Source: Owenia fusiformis (taxonomy: Eukaryota; Annelida; Polychaeta; Sabellida; Oweniidae). From it: 64,000 bases of DNA. Position 1 is the stretch's first letter. Each line of letters begins with the position of its first letter. The notes below the pieces were generated by a model, which did no database searches, was not told where the DNA came from, and saw only the letters and a program-made list of their open reading frames with translations. The translations under genes were made by a program, and so were the position numbers. The DNA is taken from positions 29,240,740-29,304,739 of the forward strand of contig CAIIXF020000009.1 in the NCBI GenBank assembly GCA_903813345.2. Reading direction: 5' to 3'. Positions 36,561-48,641 of this stretch are shown here, piece by piece.

Positions 36561-37282
36561 GTCATACATTCAGTAAATTGCTAGCAAACTGTACACACAC
36601 TAAAAATACAGAATTCAATTTGTGAAACATCTTTTACAGTACGAGTGGTATCAAAACTATAGTTTCCCGCCATCCATCTTCACAAGACCACCTGTCTATG
36701 GCTCACATCGTCAGATTTTAGACGGAATGTTTAGTCTATTCATTTTCTTTTGGCCCAACCCGTATTATATAATGCATCTTTTACTGTTAAAGGAAGTAAA
36801 GAGGGCATTTATGATGATGACAACTCTTCTCACTCTTACTGTATCTAATCGAAGTAGTCGTTCGGAACACCGGTTGAAGTTAAAGTCACTTGCATTCAGT
36901 ATCAAATGATGACTGAATGCTCTATTTTGTATGAATTCTAGTATCTACAACTATTTTTGATGCTATGGGTATTGGTTATCAATTAAAAAATTTTCTCCTA
37001 CATTTAGAGTATTGTAACGATTTCAACTTATAAATGAAATGTCGCTTGGTGCTGTGGTCTCGGATTGTGATAATGGAGCTTGAATGATGGGAGAGGTGGC
37101 TATTGGATATTGTTTTTTACGTTAGATCATCATTTGGGATAGTTGGGATTTGTTATCCTTATGACTGTATTCTTAGATGTTTTCTTTTTTGTTTGGTCGT
37201 TTACAACATTGACAAAAAGGAGATTTCAGTCACTCACAGGGGGGTTAATTTTTTAGTATGCCATATCTATATTAATAATACT
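36561..37282. other. gene-less stretch
   Basis: One 95-codon frame (36622-36909) has no recognisable domain. Nothing else seen. Confidence 0.4.
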
Positions 37283-37375
37283 ATACAAATATTGAATAAT
37301 GTTGAGTGCAATACCTGTATATATTTCGGAAATATATACAGGTATTGCACGAAAACAGAATTCAATATTTGTTTT
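37283..37375. repeat. perfect 45-nt palindrome in a longer inverted repeat
   Basis: 37306-37327 (GTGCAATACCTGTATATATT and two more bases) is the exact reverse complement of 37329-37350, with a one-base loop. Weaker outer arms (ACAAATATTGAAT / ATTCAATATTTGT) extend the structure to about 93 bp. Probably a MITE core. Confidence 0.9.
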
Positions 37376-38979
37376 ATTATTTCATACATATCACCAGTTT
37401 AACAATATTAATCTATTAACTATACAATATAGTATATATGTAATGTCACATGTTTAAAGTAGTCTATTTATGTGACGTCACATTCGTTGGATACCTGTTC
37501 TAAAAATACACCTTTCATATCAATGACTTACCCATGAATGGAATACCTTGTGGTATTTTTGGTCACATGGTACATGACTGACCAATCACATTCTGATTAT
37601 CACTACAGAGAAATATTAACATTAGATATTCAACGGAGGTCGCGTGATTTCCGTTGAATATCGCTTGTTACTTTTACTTACATGTAGGACATGGACCAAT
37701 CAGAGAGTGAGGAATATGACAGTGATATGATAACAAAAGATATCCACCAGTCACGACTTAGGTCAGTGTAATTTCAATTGTATATATCCCGGGAGTACAT
37801 TATTATGATTAATGAGACATCAATATTTTTTCCATTAATGTGAGTGAGGAATGTAACAGTGAATAATAAAATTCAATTGTATATTATTTATGTATATTTA
37901 TGTAAACTTGCAAGCGTACATAATAAGAGGAAAATGCTCGACTGCTAATATTTCTTGCGTACATAAAGAATACAACACAAGTTCTATTGCAAATTGTCAT
38001 CGGCGAGAAGCAATTGCAACTTGAAAGAGACGTCTACGTTGATAAATTAAGATGAATATGTAACTTCCCTCTCAAATCAAATATATTGCCTATTAGTCGC
38101 TTTCATCAACAACACAATGCCGAATGTCATACAGATATAAAAATACATTCAGATTTATAACAGCCAATTGTATGCGAATCCTACAGTCTCTTTTTGATTT
38201 ATTGCTTTAATAATCCAGTGTTTTATAGGCCCTAATCCTCAATTCATAACCAGTGGTGGTCGAAGTATTCTCAAAACAGAACACACATTTCTTTCATTTT
38301 TGCCCAAAAATATCCTTACATGCAAAGCTTTAACCGGAGTATTAAGAGTCAAGGTGCACTGACTGTGATTAGAGAGCCTCGGCTATAGGATTATCACTAA
38401 TCAAGCATTCTGATACTCATAGCATCTTTCTGTTTCACCTGAAACATCTCAGGGCTGAGAAGAAATGAGATGACATGGTTTATCATGATGCTAATCAAGC
38501 TTTACATGTTTTAGAGTCTACAGAATATGGTAGTCGGAATCGAAACGAAGCGATATGGTCGAATCCCAGGTTGGCTGTTACTCTAATTGGCCCCATACTT
38601 TCTATTACAGTTAGTTAGTTAGTTAAAATATTTTATCTTTGTCATACACATATTACAAGTATACGATAAAATACATAATTAAGATAAAATACAATTCAAC
38701 AAATATGTCCAGCCGTTGCCTACTTATGAGTGACTATAGGAAAATGCGTCTTCTATGCCACATTTTTAAAATACATTTACTTAGAGTCAATAAATTGCAA
38801 TATTGAGCCCCCGGGATTGAGCCAAAGTATTTAACTTCAAAAACTCTTTGCCAATTGATAACATATTCTCAAAAATCTCGTGTCTTAAAGCTGTATACTA
38901 GTATAGAGCACATTACCCTTTGCATTCGTTTGACTTCATTTCTTAAAAGAGAGCTTCGTCTTCGTAGTTTAACTAGACT
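37376..38979. other. gene-less stretch
   Basis: A TTAG microsatellite-like run near 38609 and a TGACGTCA site at 37473-37480. No gene seen. Confidence 0.4.
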
Positions 38980-39085
38980 CTGCACGCAGGGTAAGAGGAC
39001 ATTCTGTCAAAAAATGAATCTCTGACTCAACAATCTGAGAGTTACACATTTTGCATAAACTACATAAATTACAAATATATTTTGA
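38970..39085 (-). pseudogene. non-LTR retroelement C-terminal relic
   Basis: The minus-strand frame reads CNLCSLCKMCNSQIVESEIH, then FLTECP and a stop after about 10 residues. The C-x-x-C-(x)n-E-x-E/D-x-H-F-L-x-x-C-P pattern is the usual zinc-knuckle-like end of many non-LTR reverse transcriptases. No catalytic part can be joined to it without frameshifts, so I call it a relic with modest confidence. Confidence 0.4.
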
Positions 39086-39339
39086 GACCGAAAGCTAGTT
39101 TGTTCAATTGGCTATAGTCACATCAACACATATAGCAAGATAGACCTATAAGTCTCAACACTTTGAACAAAATATCCAAGATAGATGTCGTGTGGAAACT
39201 GCAATGGCACATGATCCCCAGGGCTTGATCCAAAACGAGGCAGAATAAAATGTCCAATGGAGATATGCAAATGCACTGTTAAAGAGAAACAAATCTTGCT
39301 CTGGAGGTGAATAGCAGAATTTATTTATCTTTATCATGG

Positions 39340-40372
39340 GGTATAAATGGCGATAATTCGAAGGAACTGAAAACCGTTAGTAATTCAAAATATAGCTGTC
39401 TAGCTAAATGCTTTATGTTCGACCATGTCACAGGCCATCTAAGATAAATTGACTTTGGTATCCTTGTCCAACAACTTAACCCCAGGACGCTCACCTCTGC
39501 GCTGCATTCATTCTTTTGAAGTGATTAAGTGAAGCATGTCTAAGAGATAAATTGTTCGGTATCAAATCCAATTTAAAACAAAGAAGGTTTGGTAAAAGAG
39601 TTTATTCAAGCAATATCGCAAAGCATGTCACGCAATCAAGTACTCTATTCACAAAAATATCATACTCGACGTTCGTTGCACTGATTGCTAAATGTGTTTT
39701 ATCATGGCTCTATTCAGTTTCTTTCTTCATCTTGTTTAAATAGTTCTTTATTTTCTGTACCTTTGCTGCATCGGTGTATTATTAGCAAAACGTCCCCAAA
39801 TCGCCAATAGTATCAAAACTAAGTGTTCCTGTGTGCCCGATCTCTAATAAACATTAATGGCACCGTGCAAATTTCATTACATTTAATTTTGTTAACCACC
39901 GAAGTTGACGTTGATGAATAACCATAAAAGACTCTTCTTAAAATTGCTCTCCTGTCCTTTTCTGACCATAATGAAGTATAGACAGCATTACCCAGGGCTG
40001 TGGTTCTATAATAACGACAAATATCTTTTTGATGAAGTACATGTAACTAGAGGTAAACATAAAATAACAAAAACAATTCAAACGACAATCTATATAATGC
40101 TCTCTCAATCTGAATCTGATGAATGTACCCACGGACAATCTATTTTCATTCGTGAGGAAAATTGGAAAATTCAGTCGATATGGTGTCCTCTGGGTGCGAT
40201 AAGTGTCATGAAAGAGAAATCATCAGTTTTCATTTCGTCTTAACCTCCAATGCCAGCATGCTCCTCTATCTGTAGGACGCAGAGACGAGCCATAATTCTT
40301 GCTTGAGCGCGCCACCTTCATTTCGCCATTAAATATATGAATACCACACATCGATGTGATGTTTAACCAATA
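39340..40372. other. gene-less stretch
   Basis: Frames of 63 and 112 codons (39552-39743, 39905-40243) show no domain, signal peptide or splice support. I do not call them genes. Confidence 0.4.
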
Positions 40373-40374
40373 TA

Positions 40375-41398
40375 CGAGGGTATATCATAAAGTTCTCATA
40401 ATATCTCTCTAACTTTTTTATTTTTCAATATATTCTAATGAAATGTTCATGAAATCTGCAGTATAGACACTCTATTAATCTATCAAAAAATATTTGGTAT
40501 AACAGAAATATTAGATAAGAAATGGTTGCCATAGTAACCGGAAATCAAGGCACCCGGGGCAAATAAAAAAAAGTTGAGAAAATGAGCTTAATTAACCATG
40601 TTTATATACATAATAAACTCTCATAAATTATCAAACACATTAAAATGTTATCTTGAATATGTTGTTAAAATGCTTTTACTATAAAATAAATTGATCATGT
40701 GAATTGTGTGATGTCATAGGGGATGCTTACATGCTTCATTAGATGTGATACCAGACTCTGAGAATCAAAGCTTAATGATCAGAAATGACTGAATAAGATC
40801 ATGCATAGATGCAGAGATCATCAGAAAAATGAAATTCATACCTACAAAAAGTCTTGATAAGTTCGAAAAATCCTTTTGCTTATTAAAGATGATCGAAAAC
40901 AAATATGTTGCAAAGATATCAACAAAATTACCCCCTATTTGTAGTCTAAACATATTTAAGATGAACTAAAGGGGGAAAATCGACTTTCCTTACAATATTT
41001 GACAAAACAGTTGCAGTGTCTAACATCACTTCTAATGAAGCATTACAATCATCCATTATGAGATCACACAATTCACATGACCATTATAATTGTTCAAAAC
41101 AGTCGAGAACACATGGTATTTAACAATTTAATTTGTTTCATAGCTTATTTGATAACTTATTATGCATTTAAACATGGTTAGTTGGGGCTATTCGTGCACG
41201 ATTTTTTATTTGCCCCGGGTGCCTTGATTTCTGGTAACTATGGCAACCATTTCTTAAATAATATTTCTGTTATACCAAATATTTATTGACAGATTAATAC
41301 AGCATTCTATACTACACATTCTGTGAAAAATTCATCAGAATATATTGAAAAATAAAAAAATTAGAGAGATATTATGAGAACTTTATGATATACCCTCG
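40375..41398. mobile_element. 1.02-kb mariner-type fold-back, TA duplication
   Basis: CGAGGGTATATCATAAAGTT at the left is matched inversely at the right end (...AACTTTATGATATACCCTCG, 41398), with TA on both sides. The inverted similarity continues inward for hundreds of bases (TTCTGTTATACCAAATATT, GCACCCGGGGCAAATAAA and others), leaving a short single-copy centre. No transposase frame. The termini fit the mariner group. Confidence 0.85.
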
Positions 41399-41400
41399 TA

Positions 41401-42578
41401 TATCAACTTATTCCAAACATCTTTGTTAATCACGATGATAATTCATGGTCGACATTGCACAAATACTTTTGAAGCGCTTTTGATAAATTCTGAATCGTCT
41501 ATTTTGTTTGTTAGCAACGTGGTAATGAATGGTTTTCAGCCATTAAGTATTGATGATGACGTCAGTCACGGAGCAAAGGAAGACTTTATATCTTTATATC
41601 CAGATAGAATCATGGTACTATATACTATGGCTATTCCCACTCTAATTTGTATAAGCTGAATCGATGCTGGGATAATGAATTCGAATTGAAAGGATGATAG
41701 AGTACTAAAATGGTGTTAAACTGATTTCCAATAAATGATGCCACCTGCAAAGTGTCTATACATGCGTAACTCATTGTCAAATTTGAATGCATGGTTTTAC
41801 TCGTTTCATTCGATTACAAACAGATACAGTAGGCCATTAATTTATGATATGCGAAATGTCCTGTCCCCACTGCGTCTAGATTTGTTTCAATTTGATACAA
41901 TTCAGACCAGTAGAGTTTTGATTGAAATGACACATATCATTGAAATAATGTAGGGAATATTGGGAGCACATACAACCTGGTAAATAATACTGAGAAGACT
42001 GGACTCAGGAAGGATCGGGTGAAAGGAGGAGGGGATCGAGATATACCGATTGAACGATGAAACTAAATAATTAATTAACAATGTGATATCTCAAGGTTCA
42101 ATTCTTACGAGATTGTGTTTTCGTATTTGCAATTATTTATGTTAATCCATTTAAGACATATCTGCACAATGATCCCATATGTAATTTCCCATGCATGTTA
42201 AGAGCATCTCTAAGTTACTCAGATTTTCATATTGGAATAATGGTTCCCTTAACGCTCAACTTAAATGTCCTGTAGCTGGTTCTGCGAATGCAGCTCATTG
42301 AATGTCTTGATGACGAGCTCTTTATATGTTCTCTTTTATCACACGCCAAATCTGAATTAAAGTATTTATTATTCTAAGATAAATCAATGCTAAATGATTT
42401 TGGAATCATACTGATGTTTAGATGTAATTTGGAAAAAGCTAGAGCGTGTTAATTTGCAAATATATCATGGAGCCTTTATAGTAATAAGCGTTTTGCTCAA
42501 CAAGCTTTATTTTTGAAAGTCAAAACCAGTGACAAACCTTAAAATATTTGATAAATCGTTTTTGATTCCTCGCTGTAC
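41401..42578. other. gene-less stretch
   Basis: Frames of 78 and 72 codons on the plus strand (41423-41659, 41735-41953) are unrecognised. A TGACGTCA lies at 41557-41564. No gene is called. Confidence 0.4.
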
Positions 42579-43323
42579 GATGGCGGACGGTTAGTGGGGA
42601 TTTCGATATTTTTATTTTCATCGAATTAAACTACTTTATACTTGACGTTATGCTTTGATATTTGAACCAAATCAGGCTTGTTATTTGACATAGGAACTAT
42701 GCAGTATGGTAATTCGTTCGTATATCGTGCGTGGACGCCACATTTAACGATATCTTCCACCGCTTAAAGAAAGGTAACTTGTAATGTATGATGGTAACGG
42801 TCATGTTAGTTTTCAATACGCTTCGGCGCATATCATGCAGCCTTTCTTATATTACTCACATTATCTTAATTATCATCTCTAAAACCAAAATCCAAGTGTC
42901 TTCCCATTTTATTATTAGATTTATTTCCCCTCCATTGATTGGAGATAATATACTAATCATATATTACAGACATATTAAACACGTAAGCGATGGAAGATGT
43001 CGTTGAACTGCGGTGCCTACGCATGGTATATGATCATGAACAAATGATCATACTACAGAGTTCCCATGTCATACAAGCCTGATATCACACGTTTCAGCAT
43101 GTGATACAGGAAAAATTCCACGAAAGGTAATACATAGTATCACATGGAAATTAGTCACGTGTCATGTGATACGGAATATACATCATCACAATTGACCAAT
43201 CAAAATGCGTAGACAGTCCTAATCATGTGATAAAGTTCAATATCAAAGCATTGCATCAACTTTAAAGTGGTTAAATTCGATGGCAACAAAAAATATCGAA
43301 ATCGACACTAACCGTCCGCCATC
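42579..43323. mobile_element. 745-bp fold-back (MITE-like) element
   Basis: GATGGCGGACGGTTAGTG at 42579 is inverted at 43306-43323 (CACTAACCGTCCGCCATC). The arms match inversely for about 90 bp with scattered differences (through GCTTTGATATT). The interior holds repeated ATGTGATA / TATCACAT words, so the inner DNA is also palindromic. No coding frame of note. Confidence 0.75.
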
Positions 43324-43899
43324 TGAGATGCAAAGTTTACGGCCGTTACCTTCGCTTGATACTGACCAGCGATAATGTACAATCCGTGCTGTGACGTCAG
43401 TCTTGTTTGAGAACGCATGATACAATTTTAAAGTAATCCCACTTACCATTTAAAAATATATTTAGATTAGGAGATATCCTTTAAATTTGTTTTCCTTTGA
43501 ATGTATTTCATCCGAGAAACACGGGGAGAAACAGTGGCATTAGTTAACAATGCTTTCTTTTGGCTAATATTTGTTGAATTCGACTTCAATTTAAAGTGTA
43601 AAATAATTAATTTTAGCCTTGTTGCATATGCAACTTAATAATCTAAGAAACTCTGAGGCAATTCCTGTAATATAAAGTAGCGTAAAGGAGTTACGGAATC
43701 ATCTCGCTAGACCTAGCAAGCAAGAGAGTAACATTTCTCAAAGATATTACCTCTAAATGTTAAAACACTCATTAACTCAGTCCTGAGAGCGGCGGTGTAA
43801 TCATGAAACCTGCAAGGTTTTCTAAAACATCTTCATTAGTGCCGTATTAGAAAGAGGGACTCGATCGAATACGCTGCAGATTTCGCTTGGCGTGAAGAC

Positions 43900-44118
43900 T
43901 CATCGCATACGTAGCACTAGCAAGTCAATGTGTTGCCCTACAGCTTGAAGAAACTTCCCGTGATGGATAAGTAATGCAGGCAATGTAGGTAGATTAATCA
44001 ATCGTTCTTTAAAGCATCCTCCGAACGCAGGGTTCCAGACATCATCCACTAAGTTCCTTTCTTTTTCCGAGGAAGAAGGAGGTACGAGTTGATCTGGAGG
44101 CCTGTGTCCGGAGGATGT
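43900..44118 (-). CDS. possible terminal coding exon, unknown protein
   Basis: After the acceptor TACTTTTAG|ACATCC the minus strand stays open for 72 codons to TGA at 43902-43900. It encodes a polar, proline/serine-rich start (TSSGHRPPDQLVPPSSSEKE), then VDDVWNPAFGGCFKERL and a more hydrophobic end with HHGKFLQAVGQHIDLLVLRM. GC content is clearly higher than the flanks, as in the true exons of this window. A GTATGC near the end could also act as a donor. I do not recognise the protein. No upstream partner exon was found, so this may be chance. Confidence 0.3.
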   Translation of the reverse strand, partial: TSSGHRPPDQLVPPSSSEKERNLVDDVWNPAFGGCFKERLINLPTLPALLIHHGKFLQAVGQHIDLLVLRMR

Positions 44119-45704
44119 CTAAAAGTATTACGCACATACATATATGTTTCTAGATGGACTGCTTTACTGGATTTTCACTTGTAGTCTGGCTTTTAACGAC
44201 GAATATATTTGCGACAACAACCTTAAGTGTTTAATTGAGGCGCACGAGTATACGCGACGGCAGAACACGTATACGCTAATGTCTTCCATCACTGACGTGT
44301 AATATGTGAATTTCAGTTAGATATAAACGATCGAGGAATACTCGAGCGATCAGAGCAAAGTCGTATGTAATAGATCTGCGAGGTTGCCCTGACTATTATG
44401 AGGCTGGCAATCACTGTAAACATCTGCGTAAGAAGGAATCAAGTAACAATACGTTAATTAGCGCTCGTCAAACAGGCTCAATGTTATCTCAATTCGAACA
44501 TGATTACATTAGATGTTAAAGGAGTTACCAATCTCGATGAGTTCTACCTATCCCACTAAATTAAATGCTTCGGAAATACCAGAGGTGAACAATTTACATT
44601 ATTCTTTGCTTCAATTAGATATGATTCTGTAGTATTTTGTATCGATTTGTCTACGATAAAATCTACGTAAAAGATGTAAATATTCCTGAATTAATGCAGT
44701 GACTGTATAAAGCAATTATTCATTTAACTAGATATAGTGGAAGATAACTCCTATTTTCTGTCATTCCTAATTATATACACACAAATGAAACAACTATGAT
44801 AATTATTTTGTCGTAAAAGAAAACAAATCGATTGCCATATCTCCTCCAACACTGTTAGTCAAGGAGTATTGACACAGAATATCAGATCATTCTGTGTAGT
44901 TCCATTTTATCGATGGGCGAGTGAGCGAAGCCAATGGGTGTTTATATATTATGACATGATATATATCACAAAATAGTCTGATATTAGGTCAATCTCACGA
45001 TTACAATCGCATTGTTTATCAGCGGAGCATAATTTTAATTACTTTTTGAAAATGTGTACTTACAAAAGTTAATGTTATTATTAACGAGAAATGCGATCTA
45101 AATTCATTCACACAAAAGCGAATTACGTAATCAATGTATTATTTGCACGCATTGGACTAAGATTAATCAAATTATCTAACATGTAGTTTACAAAAATATT
45201 TTGTTCAGAATGCAAAATCATTTATAATTCGCATATAGAGAGTATCTTGTCATAAATCATATTTAGATGGCATTCAAAGAGAATTTGGGGAATTGAATTA
45301 ACGGATTTCCGCTTTGATTTTCTACTTTGAGAGACGATTCCAAGAGTAGCGATGAACTACAAGTAGCTATTGTACCAACATTATCGGCTACAAGTAGCTA
45401 TAAACGTAATCGACTTATTGGTTAAACATTTTCTAAGCTTGAAAGCCAGGGTGATTGAAAAAATTCTCCTGATTACACCCCATGCAGACAGGTCGACTAA
45501 AATTACATTCGTATGATGCAAGACTCGACATTCACCAGGAAACTTGAAATAATTTGTCACCCATGGAGCAAATTAATTTTTACTGCTTAATAAATGGTGA
45601 ATGACAACCAAATTAACTTTTATAAGTATGAGAATAGCATGATGTCTTGATATCTCAAGGTAACGTCGTTTGAAATTCGCAACTTAATAACGGAGAGCAT
45701 GCAA
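44119..45704. other. gene-less stretch
   Basis: The first 350 bp are relatively GC-rich, which could mark untranslated exon or regulatory DNA. The rest is AT-rich without features. Confidence 0.4.
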
Positions 45705-45706
45705 TA

Positions 45707-46789
45707 CGAGGGGTGATCAATAAGTAATGGACGCTTTTTTAAACAGATGCTTTTTATAGACCAATCCCTTCGATTTTCTTACCAGTGATACATCATTCAA
45801 CTATCTATCAACTCTGAAGATTTGAAGACAAAACATATAATACATGTTGATATATCCTTATTTCCGTGAAGGAGGTACAGGTACCCCGGGACCGACATTT
45901 ACGTCACATATTCTGAAGCTATTATAGCTTGTTTAACATGCAATGCAGTTGAATGCAGGCTGAACAAAACAAACCATTATGGTCATGAATTACCCCATTT
46001 TGTTTTCCCATAGTTAATTTTGAAAATTTTATCATCACTATGTGGTATTCATGCCACATTCATTCCACAGGGCCTTCTAAATAGGTTCCATCAAGTGCTA
46101 CATGTACACAATTCCTCATCCTCTTAACTCAGGAGAGACAAGGCTGAATCCATTCTCTGACATGGTAGCAAGATGCAGTTGCACGGGTTGTTTTATTTCA
46201 TCAATGTCAATAAACCTGAGTCCTTTCTCTATAGAAATAAGTAGTATAGAAATAAACAAGTCACATGTAAGCAGATCTGGACAATATGGTGCATTGGCCA
46301 AAGGCTCAATTTTGAGGTCCAGGGATATTGTTTTCTGAACATTTTGAGGTCTGTGGGCAGGTGCATTGTCCATATGGAGTAGGGTGTTCCCATCTCTCAC
46401 CACTCTTTTCTTCCACAATGCTTTCTCAAATTGACCTGCAAACCCCTTCCATACAACACTCTGACATCACAATACTTTCTGTTTATGTGTTACCAGTCAG
46501 CAAAAAAATTCAAAAAACACAACACTTGTTGCATATAAAAAGTTCAAATCTAACTGAAATTTACCAAACTGGCTAAAAACTGAATATGTGACGTAAATGT
46601 CGGTCCCGGGGTACCTGTACCTCCTCCACTGAAAAAAGGATATATCAATATGTATTATATATTTTGTCTTCAAATCTTCAGAATTGATAGATAATTGAAT
46701 GATGTATCACTGGTAGGAAAATCAAAGGGATTAGTCTATAAAAAGTATCTGTGTAAAAAAAGCGTCCATTACTTATTGATCACCCCTCG
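45707..46789 (-). mobile_element. mariner element, internally deleted, ~210-bp TIRs
   Basis: The left end CGAGGGGTGATCAATAAGTA and the right end (inverse, ending 46789) are flanked by TA (45705-45706 and 46790-46791). The inverted match extends to GGTCCCGGGGTACC / GGTACCCCGGGACC, about 210 bp in. The 1083-bp length is short for an element with such long ends. Only the C-terminal part of the transposase remains. Confidence 0.9.
46116..46418 (-). pseudogene. mariner transposase C-terminal fragment
   Basis: The frame shows LLHMDNAPAH, then APYCPDLLTCDLF at roughly the DD34D spacing (35 residues between the two Asp), and GLRFIDIDEIK. These match the last two catalytic aspartates and downstream segment of mariner transposases (LLHxDNAPAH ... 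YSPDLAPCDFFLF ... FESIEEIK). The N-terminal DNA-binding domain and first catalytic Asp are missing, so it is not functional. Confidence 0.8.
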
Positions 46790-47097
46790 TACATACTTGG
46801 TGGTAAACTTACTCAATAATGATAAAAAAGCTATTTCTTACCTCGCTTCATCATACAAAAAATGGCGGTCCAAAATGGTGGAAATGACAACGTACATCTA
46901 AAGTGTACACCCGTATATTTTGTCAATCTACGTTGTCGATTGTTAGGCGTGGGAATGGAACAAGTTTGAAGAAAAACGGTGCAGTATGAGACTCGCAATC
47001 CTTGATTTTCAAACTTGGAAAGGCAAAAATTCAATTCAATGGTCGAACTTAGTACCGCGTGGTGAAATATGATATGATATTCATTTGGAAAAAGTAT

Positions 47098-47125
47098 ACA
47101 GGGTGATCCAAAATGTGAGCCCCGA
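47098..47125 (+). repeat. isolated mariner-type terminal sequence
   Basis: TATACAGGGTGATCCAAAAT resembles the CAGGGTG(A/G)CCCA ends of the element at 28.8 kb and the CAGGGTGGGCCAAGAAAAC found in each unit of the array that follows. No matching inverted end was located. Confidence 0.4.
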
Positions 47126-47220
47126 TTTCGTCTCAATTTCTCTTTTAACATAGAAAAATCCTTAAAAAACGATGTTACATCCACTTCTAAAAGCACTGTT
47201 TACAAGAACATAAAACAATT

Positions 47221-48641
47221 GAGAAGAGTGAAATTGACAGCTCCACTGCTCTTTTGTATCTTTGAGTTAGGCCAGTTTGATTCCAGGGAGGGTTTTGGGA
47301 AGTCAGAGGGCCAGTTTGATTCCAGGGAAGGTTTTGGGAAGTCAGAGGGCCACTTGTTGATAGACTTTTCTGAATGATGACTTTAATCCACATCAATCGA
47401 AATATGTCTGGGTCTTATAATCCTATCGAACGAGGTTAGTTAGTATGATTAAATAAGCATATTTTTGTTCGTTTTTTAGCTTCGCCAATTATATAGTTGC
47501 AGCTTCAACAAATAATGAAATTACTACTAATGTACAGGGTGGGCCAAGAAAACAATACCCAAATTTAAAGATGAATGATTCATATGATATATGTTAAACC
47601 ATGCCATGCGTAATATAAATGGAAATTGACAGCTCTTTAGTGTCTTTAAGTTAGGCCAGTTTGATTCCAGCGAGGGTTTTGGGAAGTCAGAGGGCCACTT
47701 GTTGATAGACTTTTCTGAATGATGACTTTAATCCACATCAATCGAAATATGTCTGGGTCATATAATCCTATCGAACGAGGTTAGTAAGTATGATTAAATA
47801 AGCATATTTTTGTTCGTTTTTTAGCTTCGCCAATTTTATAGTTGCAGCTTCAACAAATAATGAAATTACTACTAATGTACAGGGTGGGCCAAGAAAACAA
47901 TACCCAAATTTAAAGATGAATGATTCATATGATATATGTTAAACCATGCCATGCGTAATATAAATGGAAATTGACAGCTCTTTAGTGTCTTTAAGTTAGG
48001 CCAGTTTGATTCCAGGGAGGGTTTTGGGAAGTCAGATGGCCACTTGTTGATAGACTTTTCTGAATGATGACTTTAATCCACATCAATCGAAATATGTCTG
48101 GGTCTTATAATCCTATCGAACGAGGTTAGTTAGTATGATTAAATAAGCATATTTTTGTTCGTTTTTTAGCTTCGCCAATTTTATAGTTGCAGCTTCAACA
48201 AATAATGAAATTACTACTAATGTACAGGGTGGGCCAAGAAAACAATACCCAAATTTAAAGATGAATGATTCATATGATATATGTTAAACCATGCCATGCG
48301 TAATATAAATGGAAATTGACAGCTCTTTAGTATCTTTAAGTTAGGCCAGTTTGATTCCAGGGAGGGTTTTGGGAAGTCAGAGGGCCACTTGTTGATAGAC
48401 TTTTCTGAATGATGACTTTAATCCACATCAATCGAAATATGTCTGGGTCTTATAATCCTATCGAACGAGGTTAGTTAGTATGATTAAATAAGCATATTTT
48501 TGTTCGTTTTTTAGCTTCGCCAATTTTATAGTTGCAGCTTCGACAAATAATGAAATTACTACTAATGTACAGGGTGGGCCAAAAAACAATACCCAAATTT
48601 AAAGATGAATGATTCATATGATATATGTTAAACCATGCCAT
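47221..48641. repeat. tandem array, ~345-bp unit x ~4
   Basis: Unit starts (TTAGGCCAGTTTGATTCCAG) lie at about 47267, 47651, 47996 and 48341. The first spacing is 384 bp because a ~41-bp segment (GGCCAGTTTGATTCCAGGGA...) is doubled inside unit 1; later spacings are 345 bp. Units are almost identical. Each contains ACAGGGTGGGCCAAGAAAAC, a mariner-like terminus, so the array may have grown from a transposon insertion. Confidence 0.95.
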
